From assembly GCF_014645535.1 (NCBI RefSeq), contig NZ_BMLX01000003.1, positions 62,001 to 126,000 of the forward strand: DNA of 64,000 bases. The letters are read 5' to 3'. Source of the DNA: Silvimonas iriomotensis (GTDB taxonomy: Bacteria; Pseudomonadota; Gammaproteobacteria; Burkholderiales; Chitinibacteraceae). The notes under the pieces were generated by a model. It searched no databases, had not been told where the DNA came from, and was given only the letters and a program-made list of their open reading frames with translations. Positions 26,262 through 35,272 of the stretch are shown piece by piece (the first letter of the stretch is position 1; each line of letters starts with the position of its first letter). The position numbers and the translations under genes were made by a program.

Positions 26262-27131
26262 TCAGTCTTCTTCGCCAATCGGCGCGGTGATTTCAGGCAG
26301 TTTTTCGATCAGTACGCTGTGAACGCGACGGCTGTCGGCCCGCACGATCTGGAAGCGGTAACCTTCAAACGCAATGGTCTCGCCCCGCTTGGGCACATGA
26401 CCAAACTTGCTGGTCACAAGGCCGGCGACGGTATCGAACTCTTCATCGGTGAAATCCGCGCCCAGCGCTTCGTTCAGATCACCGATCTCGGTCAGACCCT
26501 TCACGCGCCAGTGGCCCTTGCGGTCCAGCACGATATTGTCTTCGGATTCGTCGTAATCGTATTCGTCTTCGATATCGCCGACGATCTGTTCCATGACGTC
26601 TTCAATGGTCACCAGACCGGCCACGCCACCGTATTCATCGACCACAATCGCCATGTGGTTGCGGTTGTTGCGGAAGTCTTTCAGCAGTACGTTGAGACGC
26701 TTGGATTCCGGGATGAACACCGCCGGGCGCAACATGTCCCGCAGGTCGAACTCTTCATCCAGCGCGTAATAGCGCAGCAGATCCTTGGCCAGCAGCACGC
26801 CCAGCACATTGTCTTTGCCGCCGTCGATCACCGGAAAGCGCGAGTGGGCGGTTTCAATGACAAAGGGGACGAATTCATCCAGCGGGGTGGAGATGTCGAT
26901 GACATCCATCTGGCTGCGCGGCACCATGATGTCGCGCACCTGCATGTCGCCAACGTTCAGAACGCCTTCGATCATGGCCAGCGCGTCAGCGTCCAGCAGA
27001 TGGCGTTCAAAAGCGGAGTGGAGGATTTCTACAAGCTCGCCGCGGTCTTCAGGTTCACGCAGCAGGAAGTGGGTCAGTCGCTCAAGCCAGGAGGGCTTGT
27101 GCGACGTGGAAGGCTGTGAGGCCTCGTCCAT
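26262..27131 (-). CDS. corC: CorC/HlyC-type CBS-pair protein
   Basis: A 289-residue protein with two CBS domains (about 70-190, with [15 protein letters not shown] starting the first and [20 protein letters not shown] in the second) and a C-terminal CorC_HlyC transporter-associated domain (about 205-285). In E. coli the homologue YbeX is linked to magnesium/cobalt efflux and to ribosome metabolism. It lies between ybeY and lnt, the usual order, with AAGGAG 11 bases upstream of the ATG. Confidence 0.94.
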   Translation of the reverse strand: MDEASQPSTSHKPSWLERLTHFLLREPEDRGELVEILHSAFERHLLDADALAMIEGVLNVGDMQVRDIMVPRSQMDVIDISTPLDEFVPFVIETAHSRFPVIDGGKDNVLGVLLAKDLLRYYALDEEFDLRDMLRPAVFIPESKRLNVLLKDFRNNRNHMAIVVDEYGGVAGLVTIEDVMEQIVGDIEDEYDYDESEDNIVLDRKGHWRVKGLTEIGDLNEALGADFTDEEFDTVAGLVTSKFGHVPKRGETIAFEGYRFQIVRADSRRVHSVLIEKLPEITAPIGEED

Positions 27132-27204
27132 AAATGTGATTGCTCCTTGATGCCTTTAAGCAAAATCGACGAAAAAAACCGGTAAAACAAGGTTCACCTG
27201 CGGT

Positions 27205-27693
27205 TTATTCGTCGATTTCCTCATCGAGGCGATACGGGTCATCATAACCCAAAGACATGACAATCTGGCTCTCCAGCGCTTCCATCTCTTCGGCTTCATC
27301 ATCCTCAAGATGATCAAAGCCCTGCAGATGAAGCAAGCCGTGTACCAGCAAATGGCAGTAATGCGACTCCAGGGTGATGCCCTGTTCCGCCGCTTCGCGC
27401 TCGACTACGGGTGCGCACAGCACCAGATCGCCCATCAGCGGCAGGCCGGGAATCTCCGGCATGTCACCGTCTTCATCAAAGGTAAAGGTCAGCACATTGG
27501 TGGCGTAGTCCTTGCCGCGATACTCGCGGTTCAGGGTCTGGCCTTCTTCGGCGTCCACCACGCGCACGGTGACTTCTGCCTGCTTCACATTGGGGCGCAA
27601 CGCCGCCTCTGCCCAGGTTTTGAGCTGGCTTTTGGGCGGGATGCCGGCGGCGGCAGATTCAATCTGCAGCGCCAGTTTCAGTTTCTTGCTCAT
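27205..27693 (-). CDS. ybeY: Endoribonuclease YbeY (rRNA maturation)
   Basis: A 162-residue UPF0054 protein. The metal-binding motif is HLLVHGLLHLQGFDH near residue 120, with three histidines coordinating zinc. It acts in 16S rRNA 3'-end maturation and ribosome quality control. It overlaps the phoH stop by four bases and is followed by corC. Confidence 0.96.
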   Translation of the reverse strand: MSKKLKLALQIESAAAGIPPKSQLKTWAEAALRPNVKQAEVTVRVVDAEEGQTLNREYRGKDYATNVLTFTFDEDGDMPEIPGLPLMGDLVLCAPVVEREAAEQGITLESHYCHLLVHGLLHLQGFDHLEDDEAEEMEALESQIVMSLGYDDPYRLDEEIDE

Positions 27694-28736
27694 TCGGTCT
27701 GGCCACCTGCGGCTTGCTCGGCCCGCTTCTGGGCCTCACGCTCGGCCTTGCGCTGGGCGGCTTCGACTTCGCGCTGGCGGGTGGCCTTGTCATAGGCATC
27801 CACAATCTTTTGCACCAGCGGATGGCGCACCACGTCTTCACTGGTGAAGTAGTGCAGCGCAATGCCACGGATATTGGCCAGCACTTCCTGGGCGTCAACA
27901 AGGCCGGATTTCTGGTTCTTGGGCAAATCCACCTGCGTCGGGTCGCCGGTGATGACTGCCTTGGAGCCAAAGCCGATCCGGGTCAGGAACATCTTCATCT
28001 GTTCCGGCGAGCTGTTTTGCGCTTCGTCCAGAATCACGAACGAATGGTTGAGCGTACGGCCGCGCATGAAGGCCAGCGGGGCGATTTCGATAATGCCCTT
28101 TTCAAACAGCTTGGTGACCTTGTCAAAACCCATCAGATCGTAGAGCGCGTCGTACAGCGGGCGCAGATACGGATCGACCTTCTGCACCAGGTCACCAGGC
28201 AAAAAGCCCAGCTTCTCGCCCGCTTCTACCGCCGGGCGCACCAGCACCAGGCGTTTGACGAGGTCACGCTCCAGCGCATCAACGGCACACGCCACGGCCA
28301 GATAGGTCTTGCCGGTGCCGGCCGGGCCAATGCCGAAGGTGATGTCGTGTTCCTGAATGGCGCGGATGTACTGCGTCTGGCGCGGCGTGCGGCCGCGCAG
28401 ATCAGAGCGGCGCGTGCGCAACTGGGTGGCACCGTCTTCCGTGCCGTCGTATTCGGCCGGATTGGACAGCTCGATGATGCCCAGCTGGATGTCATCCAGC
28501 TCCAGGGCTTCATCGGCCTCGTTGTAGAAGTGTTCCAGCGCGGTGATCGCCAGCTCCACTTTCTTGCCCGGGCCGGACACCTTGAAGTGCTCCTGGCGGC
28601 GGGCAATGGTGACGTCCAGTGCGGTTTCGATCTGCTTGATGTTCTCGTCAAGCGTGCCGCAAAGATTGGCCAGCCGACGATTATCGACCGGGGTAAAAGA
28701 GACGGTTTGCGTATTCAAGGTGAGTCTGTTTTCCAC
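27690..28736 (-). CDS. phoH: PhoH-like ATPase (YbeZ)
   Basis: A 348-residue P-loop NTPase. Walker A is GPAGTGKTYLA near residue 138; Walker B is the SFVILDEAQN region near residue 233. The N-terminal 100 residues form a KH-like nucleic-acid-binding region (ALDVTIARRQEHFKVSGPG). It works with YbeY in RNA metabolism. It heads the phoH-ybeY-corC-lnt transcription unit. The C-terminus is rich in Glu/Arg/Lys. Confidence 0.94.
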   Translation of the reverse strand: MENRLTLNTQTVSFTPVDNRRLANLCGTLDENIKQIETALDVTIARRQEHFKVSGPGKKVELAITALEHFYNEADEALELDDIQLGIIELSNPAEYDGTEDGATQLRTRRSDLRGRTPRQTQYIRAIQEHDITFGIGPAGTGKTYLAVACAVDALERDLVKRLVLVRPAVEAGEKLGFLPGDLVQKVDPYLRPLYDALYDLMGFDKVTKLFEKGIIEIAPLAFMRGRTLNHSFVILDEAQNSSPEQMKMFLTRIGFGSKAVITGDPTQVDLPKNQKSGLVDAQEVLANIRGIALHYFTSEDVVRHPLVQKIVDAYDKATRQREVEAAQRKAEREAQKRAEQAAGGQTE

Positions 28737-28801
28737 AACAAAAGGGTGATGGCCGGGCAGGCCATGCAGCCATGCCCGGTCAGCGGCCCTGGAACCGGTG
28801 C

Positions 28802-29443
28802 TTAGTGACGCGTGCGGTTACCACGGCCCGGGCGGCTGGCGCGCGCTTCGCTTTGCTCTTGCCAGTATTCGCGGATGGTGGGGATCACCTCCGGCAGGGC
28901 CGCGGCCAGATTGTGTTCAAACTGGGCCAGGTCTTCGCCTTCGGCTTGCGCCTGGTTGCGCGCATCTTCATCGGCGCAGTCCAGAATCGGCGAGATCAGC
29001 TGGACGGCGTCTTCGTCGTCCATCATCGGCTGCCAGCCGCGCTGGTTGAGCGAGGTACCCAGCATGAAGCCGTAGCACCACTGCTGCACGATATCCAGAT
29101 TGCGCTCCTGATCCAGGTACACCATCGGGGTGAATGACGGCGGCTCGGCGTTGAGTTCGTCAGTCAGGTGGTTGTACAGGCGCAGGATCAGGCCTTCGAT
29201 ATGTTCTTGCTGCGCGCGGCTTTCCCATTCCGGTTTTTCACCGTGTTCGCCCCAGACGAGGCCAAACCAGGAATCAGGCGCCAGTTCTTCAGGGCCGACC
29301 AGCTGTGCGGTCAGAAAACCGTGCAGCATGGAGATATCCATGGACTGGATCGGCGCGGCGTCAGACTCCAGGAACGTCGCCAGTTCGTCCAGTTCGGTTT
29401 CGGTCAGGGTGGCGAGCAATTCGTTGTCTTTAGGAGAGGGCAT
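28802..29443 (-). CDS. YecA/YgfB (UPF0149) family protein
   Basis: A 213-residue protein of the UPF0149 family. The conserved DISMLHGFLTAQLVGPE (near residue 36) and QQWCYGFMLGT (near residue 123) blocks are present. Many longer relatives end in a SEC-C zinc motif; here the tail is instead a short basic ARASRPGRGNRTRH without cysteines. Function is unknown. It lies upstream of phoH with about 65 bases between, so it may be cotranscribed. Confidence 0.85.
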   Translation of the reverse strand: MPSPKDNELLATLTETELDELATFLESDAAPIQSMDISMLHGFLTAQLVGPEELAPDSWFGLVWGEHGEKPEWESRAQQEHIEGLILRLYNHLTDELNAEPPSFTPMVYLDQERNLDIVQQWCYGFMLGTSLNQRGWQPMMDDEDAVQLISPILDCADEDARNQAQAEGEDLAQFEHNLAAALPEVIPTIREYWQEQSEARASRPGRGNRTRH

Positions 29444-29463
29444 TCAAGGTTTCCTTGCCGTAA

Positions 29464-29946
29464 TCACAGCTCAAACAGACTGCGATGGATTTTCACAACG
29501 ACCTTGCGGACATGTTCCGGTCCGTTTTGCGTCTGGCAACACGGGCGGTGAATGTCATCCGGGAAAAACACCGCGAACATGCCGGGCCCAAGGTCAAAAA
29601 AGGCTTCATTCGCGGGTGGGGCAAAGAAAGCGATATCGTGCTTGTCCCACAGATTTTCAATCACCGATTCACCTGACTGGCCCCGCCGGGCCACGCCATA
29701 GCGCTCGGTGCCCGACAGCACCAGCTGGATATCCACATGTTCAACATGCGCTTCCGGCCGGTGTTGTCCGGCCGGGGCGGTCAGCGGGGTCTGGATCATG
29801 AAGAACATGCCTTCATGGTCCAGCGGGTATTTGCCGGCAGCCATACTGGCCAGATCAAGCCCGGCCAGCGCTGCAAGCGCCGTGTTTACCGGGGCGGGAA
29901 AATACCCGCGCCGGTCTTGCCAACTGGAGAGATCACTCAGAATCAT
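29464..29946 (-). CDS. YhcH/YjgK/YiaL family protein
   Basis: A 160-residue cupin-like protein of the DUF386 family. The HVEHVDIQLVLSGTERYGV block with its metal-binding His/Gln and the late PDDIHRPC are diagnostic. Members have been connected with sialic-acid or sugar-anomer metabolism and biofilm formation; the substrate here cannot be told. It starts 31 bases after the miaB stop and precedes the UPF0149 gene by 20 bases. Confidence 0.88.
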   Translation of the reverse strand: MILSDLSSWQDRRGYFPAPVNTALAALAGLDLASMAAGKYPLDHEGMFFMIQTPLTAPAGQHRPEAHVEHVDIQLVLSGTERYGVARRGQSGESVIENLWDKHDIAFFAPPANEAFFDLGPGMFAVFFPDDIHRPCCQTQNGPEHVRKVVVKIHRSLFEL

Positions 29947-29976
29947 GGTGCATGTCGCGCAAATGTGAAACCAGGC

Positions 29977-31329
29977 TTAGAGCGTCACGCTTTCAACGGT
30001 GACAATCTCGCCTTTCAGGCTATGAGGCAATGCAGCTGTGACCCGCACGTTGACGAACGAGTTCACCAGGCGCGGATGGCCATCAAAGTTGACGATCCGG
30101 TTGTTGTCCGTACGGCCGGCCAGCTGCTTGCTGTCCTTGCGGCTGATGCCTTCCACCAGCACGCGCTGCACGGTGCCCACCATATTGCGGTTCACGTCGT
30201 CGGCCAGCTCCTGAATGCGCGCTTGCAGGCGCAACAGGCGTTTGGTCTTTACGTCTTCCGGTACGTCATCGGCCAGATCGGCGGCCGGTGTGCCCGGGCG
30301 ACGGCTGTAGATAAAGCTGAAGCTGGCGTCAAAACCAACGTCATCGATCAGCTTCATGGTCTTTTCGAAGTCGTCTTCGGTCTCGCCCGGAAAGCCCACG
30401 ATGAAGTCAGACGACAGGCAGATATCCGGCCGCGCTTCACGCAGTTTGCGGATCAGTGACTTGTATTCCAGCGTGGTGTAGCCGCGCTTCATGTTCACCA
30501 GCACGCGATCAGAACCCGCTTGCACCGGCAGATGCAGGTGGCTGACCAGCTTGGGCAGCTTGCGGTAGCAATCGACAATGCGTTGCGTCATTTCACGCGG
30601 ATGGCTGGTGGTGTAGCGAATGCGCTCGATGCCCGGCACTTCGTGCACGTATTCCAGCAGCATGGCGAAGTCAGCGATGTCGTCTTCGTCGCCATCAAGC
30701 ATGCGGCCGCGATAGGCGTTCACGTTCTGGCCCAGCAGCGTGACTTCTTTCACGCCTTGCTGCGCCAGACCGGCGATTTCGGCCAGCACATCTTCAAACG
30801 GACGGCTGACTTCCTGACCGCGCGTATACGGCACGATGCAGAACGAGCAGAACTTGGAACAGCCTTCCATGATCGACACAAACGCCGTGGCGCCTTCCAC
30901 GCGTGCGGGCGGCAAGTGGTCGAACTTCTCGATCTCCGGGAAGGAGATATCCACCTGGCTTTTGCCCGAAGAACGGCGCTCGGCAATCATGCCCGGCAGG
31001 CGGTGCAGCGTTTGCGGGCCAAACACGACATCCACATACGGGGCGCGTTTGACGATGTGCTCGCCTTCCTGGCTGGCCACGCAGCCGCCCACGCCGATCA
31101 CCAGATCAGGCTTGAGCTGTTTCAGATGCTTGACCCGGCCCAGATCGCTGAACACCTTCTCTTGCGCCTTTTCGCGCACGGAACAGGTGTTGAAGAGGAT
31201 CACGTCCGCTTCTTCAACGTTGTCGGTCTTGGTCATGCCTTCGGCTGCGCCCAGCAGATCTGCCATTTTGTCCGAGTCATACTCGTTCATCTGGCAGCCG
31301 AAGGTTTTGATGAATACTTTCTTGGTCAT
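29977..31329 (-). CDS. miaB: tRNA-2-methylthio-N6-isopentenyladenosine37 synthase
   Basis: A 450-residue radical-SAM methylthiotransferase. The N-terminal UPF0004 domain has three cysteines for the auxiliary cluster ([29 protein letters not shown]). The radical-SAM CxxxCxxC is [11 protein letters not shown] near residue 155, and a TRAM domain ends the protein. It modifies A37 of tRNAs reading UNN codons. It starts four bases inside the upstream small secreted-protein gene. Confidence 0.96.
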   Translation of the reverse strand: MTKKVFIKTFGCQMNEYDSDKMADLLGAAEGMTKTDNVEEADVILFNTCSVREKAQEKVFSDLGRVKHLKQLKPDLVIGVGGCVASQEGEHIVKRAPYVDVVFGPQTLHRLPGMIAERRSSGKSQVDISFPEIEKFDHLPPARVEGATAFVSIMEGCSKFCSFCIVPYTRGQEVSRPFEDVLAEIAGLAQQGVKEVTLLGQNVNAYRGRMLDGDEDDIADFAMLLEYVHEVPGIERIRYTTSHPREMTQRIVDCYRKLPKLVSHLHLPVQAGSDRVLVNMKRGYTTLEYKSLIRKLREARPDICLSSDFIVGFPGETEDDFEKTMKLIDDVGFDASFSFIYSRRPGTPAADLADDVPEDVKTKRLLRLQARIQELADDVNRNMVGTVQRVLVEGISRKDSKQLAGRTDNNRIVNFDGHPRLVNSFVNVRVTAALPHSLKGEIVTVESVTL

Positions 31330-31667
31330 TGCTGGGAATTCTTCTGTTGCTTGATAACGGCTTCTTGCTGCTTCAGTTCAGTCGGGGTCAACAGCCAGAT
31401 TTTCCAGACGTTGCCGTTGGCCTCGGTGGTGTACCAGATGTCCACATCCTTGGGGACTTGCTGCGCCGGTACGATCAGGTTGTTGGTGCCATACACGCGA
31501 ATAGCCGCCGCCGGATTGCGGTCGGTGTCATCAATGGAGAGCGCGCCAACCCGGTAGCTGTTGAGCACGCCCAACTGGCCATTGGCCGGGAAATTGCGGT
31601 CAGCCAGCGCCAGGGCAGAGGCAAACAGGGTCAGTACGGCAAGTACAACGGCAAACGACTTCTTCAT
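31326..31667 (-). CDS. Small secreted hypothetical protein
   Basis: A 113-residue protein with a signal peptide (residues 1-22, cleavage near ALA-DRN). The mature part is mostly beta-like ([32 protein letters not shown]) and ends in a Gln/Lys-rich helix. No domain is recognised. The stop overlaps the miaB start by four bases, so the two are probably cotranscribed. Between 31668 and 31894 I see no gene. Confidence 0.65.
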   Translation of the reverse strand: MKKSFAVVLAVLTLFASALALADRNFPANGQLGVLNSYRVGALSIDDTDRNPAAAIRVYGTNNLIVPAQQVPKDVDIWYTTEANGNVWKIWLLTPTELKQQEAVIKQQKNSQQ

Positions 31668-31894
31668 GGGTGTGTCTTATCCCGTTGAAAAACAGACAAT
31701 TTTAGCAATTTGGCGGGCGCTTTGAAAGCGAGCCGGACGAGGAGGGTGCGCGGCGGGCCAGTATGACATCGCTGCATCCACTTTCGACTTTAGCGTTTAG
31801 CCGACGTTCAGGGGATTTTGCTGCGTATTTGCTGCAGTTTTCCTGACTGATGGCGCATGAAGCCCGCTCAGGCGGCAAGGCCGGCGCCATGGTA

Positions 31895-32161
31895 TCAGCG
31901 CAAAACACCCAGCCATTTGAGGATGGCAATCAGCACGGCAGAGCCCAGCACGCCAAAAGCGATGCCCGCCAGCGAGAAATGCCCCGCCCGCCAGGCCGCA
32001 CCGATATGCAGCACATCGCCAAACAACCAGCGGCCCAATGCAGAACCGATAATGCCGATCAGCATGTTGAGCACCCAGCCTTGCTGGTGGCCGGTGTCCA
32101 TGACCTTGCCGGCAATCCAGCCAATAAACGCGCCGATCAGCAGGGTGAAGATCCAGCCCAC
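31895..32161 (-). CDS. GlsB/YeaQ/YmgE family membrane protein
   Basis: An 88-residue protein with three transmembrane helices and repeated glycine motifs (IGAFIGWIAGKVM, MLIGIIGSALGRWLFG, FGVLGSAVLIAILKW), the transglycosylase-associated protein family. These are small stress-related inner-membrane proteins of unclear function. It lies 17 bases downstream of the Kdo hydroxylase gene in the same direction. Confidence 0.88.
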   Translation of the reverse strand: MGWIFTLLIGAFIGWIAGKVMDTGHQQGWVLNMLIGIIGSALGRWLFGDVLHIGAAWRAGHFSLAGIAFGVLGSAVLIAILKWLGVLR

Positions 32162-32178
32162 GTTGCTTCCTTTACGCC

Positions 32179-33066
32179 TTAAACCAGCGCGCGGCCGGTG
32201 ATTTTTTCCAGCGTGGCCAGCGGCGCGCGGCCCGGATCGGCCATACCGCTGGCCGGCAGGAAATACGTTTGCTCCATCATGAACTGACCCGACATCACCG
32301 CGTGGGAGGTCTGGTCAGAAAAACATACCCAGATGCAGCCCGGCGGGAACGGCATGGTTTCTTGCGGGCAGTCTTGCTGGTAGGCAAGGTCTGCCTTCAT
32401 GGCGTCATGCAGATGCAGCATGATGTGGTCGTAGGCACTGCGCGGGCGCTTGGTGATCTTGAGCGCCGCCATCAAGGCAGCAGAGCCCGGCCACTGGCGC
32501 GGCACGCGCGGCAGCATGCGTCTGGCCATATCGCCAAAGGGCTCGCCCACGCGCCAGACGCGCGCCTCGCCCTTGGGGTTGATATTGGTGAACACGCGCA
32601 AGATGCGCTCGCCGTAATTGGGGCGCGACGGAAAGGCGTCCACGTGCAGGCGGCTGTCGTCTTTGCGCCAGGAGGTCTGGCGGGTTTCCACGCGGTGCAG
32701 ACGCAAACTGGTCGGCGCGGTTCTGAGTTTGCCGGTGTATTCCGGAAACAGGTCACGCACCAGGTTATCGGCCGTCTGGTAATAACGGGAAATCAGCGCG
32801 CGCACCGCGTTTTCATTGTCGGCACCGCCCAGCACGCCATGGAGTTTGCCACTGGCCTGATCCAGGCTGATGTTCTTGCGCTCCGGATCAGCAATGGCCG
32901 GATCAAGCAGCCGTTGTTCCGTCTCTGCCACAGTGAAACCACTCTGCGGGAAAAACAGTACCTGGCCCGCTTCAACAGCAGCCAGCAGGCTTTCACGCGG
33001 CGGATCAAACGGTGGACGGATCTGGTTGACGGTGATGATCTGGCTCGTCATGGCATGGCTATCCAT
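32179..33066 (-). CDS. kdoO: Kdo hydroxylase family protein (LPS inner core)
   Basis: A 295-residue Fe(II)/2-oxoglutarate-dependent enzyme of the KdoO family, which hydroxylates C3 of Kdo to give Ko in the lipopolysaccharide inner core of some Burkholderia and relatives. The RLHVDAFPSRPNYGERILRV block near residue 138 carries the His-x-Asp iron ligands and is family-specific; the late SDQTSHAVMSGQFMMEQTY region contains the second His. The start may be ATG 33066 or ATG 33051; neither has a good ribosome-binding site. Confidence 0.85.
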   Translation of the reverse strand: MDSHAMTSQIITVNQIRPPFDPPRESLLAAVEAGQVLFFPQSGFTVAETEQRLLDPAIADPERKNISLDQASGKLHGVLGGADNENAVRALISRYYQTADNLVRDLFPEYTGKLRTAPTSLRLHRVETRQTSWRKDDSRLHVDAFPSRPNYGERILRVFTNINPKGEARVWRVGEPFGDMARRMLPRVPRQWPGSAALMAALKITKRPRSAYDHIMLHLHDAMKADLAYQQDCPQETMPFPPGCIWVCFSDQTSHAVMSGQFMMEQTYFLPASGMADPGRAPLATLEKITGRALV

Positions 33067-33222
33067 TGATGTTCAGACCCGCATGGTACAACAATCGTCA
33101 GCCTGGGTTGGAGGTGACAAAAGTCGTCCACTGCGCCCGTCAGCATGTCCGGCGCTCGCTGACGGTGCAACAAGCACTCAAGCTGACAGGATTTTGACTG
33201 CAGAAAATGGTACTCTGCTGGA

Positions 33223-33441
33223 TTAGCCCAGCCGCGTCAGATGCGCATTGGCAGATTGCCGGGCAGAACGGACCGCATGGTGCACGATGCCGGCCGGTTT
33301 GCCGGGAACGCGCAGCCAGTCGGTAACCGGAATGCGGCGGTCGCCTTCACAGCGGACGATCTGGTACCAGCCGTTCAGGCCGGCGCCAATGGTGACAGGG
33401 CGGACTTCGATGTTGAAGTCGAAATGATTGAGATTGGCCAC
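33223..33441 (-). CDS. Small hypothetical protein, GTG start
   Basis: A 72-residue protein. The GTG at 33441 is chosen because AAGGAG lies six bases upstream; the open frame to 33600 lacks that. The sequence (VANLNHFDFNIEVRPVTIG, then GWYQIVRCEGDRRIPVTDWL) is a compact mixed alpha/beta protein without a membrane segment or signal. No domain is recognised. Confidence 0.6.
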   Translation of the reverse strand: MANLNHFDFNIEVRPVTIGAGLNGWYQIVRCEGDRRIPVTDWLRVPGKPAGIVHHAVRSARQSANAHLTRLG

Positions 33442-33733
33442 GATGGGCTCCTTTTCAAAAGTCGGTATGTATTTTGCTTTTCCAGAGCGGATGATCGTCT
33501 GGAGACTGACTGGTGACAGGAGCTTCGGGGTGGGGTACGTCAGAACTTGCGGGTTTTGAAGCCGGGAAAGAAGTACAACAAGGAATACCTGGAACTGCAC
33601 CTGACTGAGTCAGAGTGCGCAAGATAATGCGCACAAGTTGCCTTGTCAAATATGTTGATGGGCAATAGTTACTGATACTTTCAGACGTCTCTCAATATGA
33701 AATGACAGTTTGTCTTGTAAGGGGAGTAATGCC

Positions 33734-33916
33734 ATGAATGCAGATGAAGTCCTTGCCAAACAAGCCGGTGAAGGCGGAGCCGACAAGCCGCAAGCCAAGC
33801 GGCGCGGGCCCAGCGAAGAAGCCATCGCCAGCGCAAACCGGGCCAAGACCCTGCGTCGTCGGCAACTGGAAGATATGCTGGAGACGCGTCGTTCCGCCGA
33901 GATTGGCGATTTCTGA
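33734..33916 (+). CDS. Small basic hypothetical protein
   Basis: A 60-residue highly charged protein (Lys/Arg/Glu/Ala rich), probably largely helical in its second half (SEEAIASANRAKTLRRRQL). GGGGAG precedes the ATG by about nine bases, and a strong terminator follows 30 bases after the stop, which supports a real gene. Function is unknown. Confidence 0.55.
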   Translation: MNADEVLAKQAGEGGADKPQAKRRGPSEEAIASANRAKTLRRRQLEDMLETRRSAEIGDF

Positions 33917-33944
33917 AACCGCCACTTGTTGTTGCAATGCTCAC

Positions 33945-33972
33945 AAAACCCCGCACCGTTTGCGGGGTTTTT
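33945..33972. terminator. Bidirectional intrinsic terminator
   Basis: AAACCCCGC, seven-base loop, GCGGGGTTT, T-rich on both sides. It serves the 60-residue gene and the convergent HD-GYP gene. Confidence 0.9.
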
Positions 33973-35069
33973 CATTTCAGCGGCCAGAACGGCACCAATG
34001 ACGGGAAATGCCGCAGGCCGGGTTGTGAGGCCACACTCTCGGTGATCTTGCGGCCAGGTTCGGTGGTATCAATCGGCTCGCCCGGATTGCCCGGCAAGGC
34101 CACCAGCGGCTTGCCCGCTGCTTCGGTCTGTTTGACCACAAGGCCGGTCTGGCCATTTTGCAGCGTCACAAAACTGCCGCTGGGGTACACCCCGAACAGT
34201 TTGACCAGTTGCGTGGTGAGGTTGCCATCCATCTGCTCACGCGCCCGCGCGTACACCTGCGCCAGCGCCTGGCGTGCCGGCAAACGGCTGCGGTAACTGC
34301 GCGGCATCAGCTTGGCGATGACGATATCCAGCACATGCAGCGTATGGGCCAGCGGGTCGATCTCGCTGCCGCGCAGATGAAACGGGTAGCCGCGGCCATC
34401 CAGCCGTTCATGGTGGGTCAGGACCAGCGTGTGTAAACGCCGGTTGTCAAAGCCGCCGGCGCGTAACAGGCATGAGCTGATCAGCGGGTGCGCGTTCAAC
34501 ACCTGCCGCTGGCTGGTGCTCAAGGGTGCTTCCTGGATGGCCAGTTCGTTATGCAGGGCGACGGCGCCCACATTCATGGTCATTGCAGCCAGCATCAAGG
34601 TGTCGCGCTCTTCATCCGGCATACCCAGCATGCGCGCCAGGCGGCAGGCCAGCAGCGCGGTGTTGATGGCGTGATGCGCGGCGTAGTCCACCCACGGGCA
34701 CAGCACAATGGCGGCGATGCAGCCATCCGGGCTGCGTTGTGCGATCTCGTTGATGCGCTCCACGATCGGCGTGAGCTGCTCTGGCGCCAGCCGCCCTGGC
34801 GCTTGTCTTAGCAAGGGCCCCAGATGCTGGGCCAGTGCAATGACCTCCAGCAAGGCGTAGTCCGCCATGGCGGGCACGGTGCCGCTGGCATCAGCCCGCG
34901 CGCTGGCCGTCAGCGAGTCCATGAAGCGGGGTTCCAGACGAAAATCCAGTTCCCCGTGCTGGACCACCCGGTTGCGGATGAAAATGTGATCAGGCAGATA
35001 AAGTTTCACAATGGAACCCGGCGCAATGGTGCGTTCGGCGGACTGCCCGGCCTTGCGGGGCCGTGTCAT
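33972..35069 (-). CDS. HD-GYP-like protein with degenerate HD motif
   Basis: A 365-residue protein. The N-terminal part (about 1-100) matches the DUF3391-like region preceding many HD-GYP domains (VKLYLPDHIFIRNRVV). The HD-GYP region keeps the GYP signature HHERLDGRGYP near residue 268, but the HD dyad normally written HDIGK is replaced by MNVGA (AAMTMNVGAVALHNE), so the first metal site is broken. It was probably a cyclic-di-GMP phosphodiesterase and may now be a binding protein or inactive. The start at 35069 is chosen as the first residue of the conserved region; the frame is open to 35294. It is divergent from a GAF-GGDEF gene, 200 bases away. Confidence 0.85.
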   Translation of the reverse strand: MTRPRKAGQSAERTIAPGSIVKLYLPDHIFIRNRVVQHGELDFRLEPRFMDSLTASARADASGTVPAMADYALLEVIALAQHLGPLLRQAPGRLAPEQLTPIVERINEIAQRSPDGCIAAIVLCPWVDYAAHHAINTALLACRLARMLGMPDEERDTLMLAAMTMNVGAVALHNELAIQEAPLSTSQRQVLNAHPLISSCLLRAGGFDNRRLHTLVLTHHERLDGRGYPFHLRGSEIDPLAHTLHVLDIVIAKLMPRSYRSRLPARQALAQVYARAREQMDGNLTTQLVKLFGVYPSGSFVTLQNGQTGLVVKQTEAAGKPLVALPGNPGEPIDTTEPGRKITESVASQPGLRHFPSLVPFWPLK

Positions 35070-35272
35070 CTGTCCGTGCTCTTTATCGATATATGCAATC
35101 GCGCGCCGGATGCCAATAGCGGCAGCGCAGATCTGCCAAAGCTTGCAGGGTAAAAAGGCATGCTGGCCGCGTTTTTGACCCTTGGGCCCATTGGCCGGGG
35201 TGGTTTGTGCTGCAAGCCAGAACCGGTGCGCTATGCTTGGGCCAGGTTCAGATACCGTGCAAAGGAATGCCG

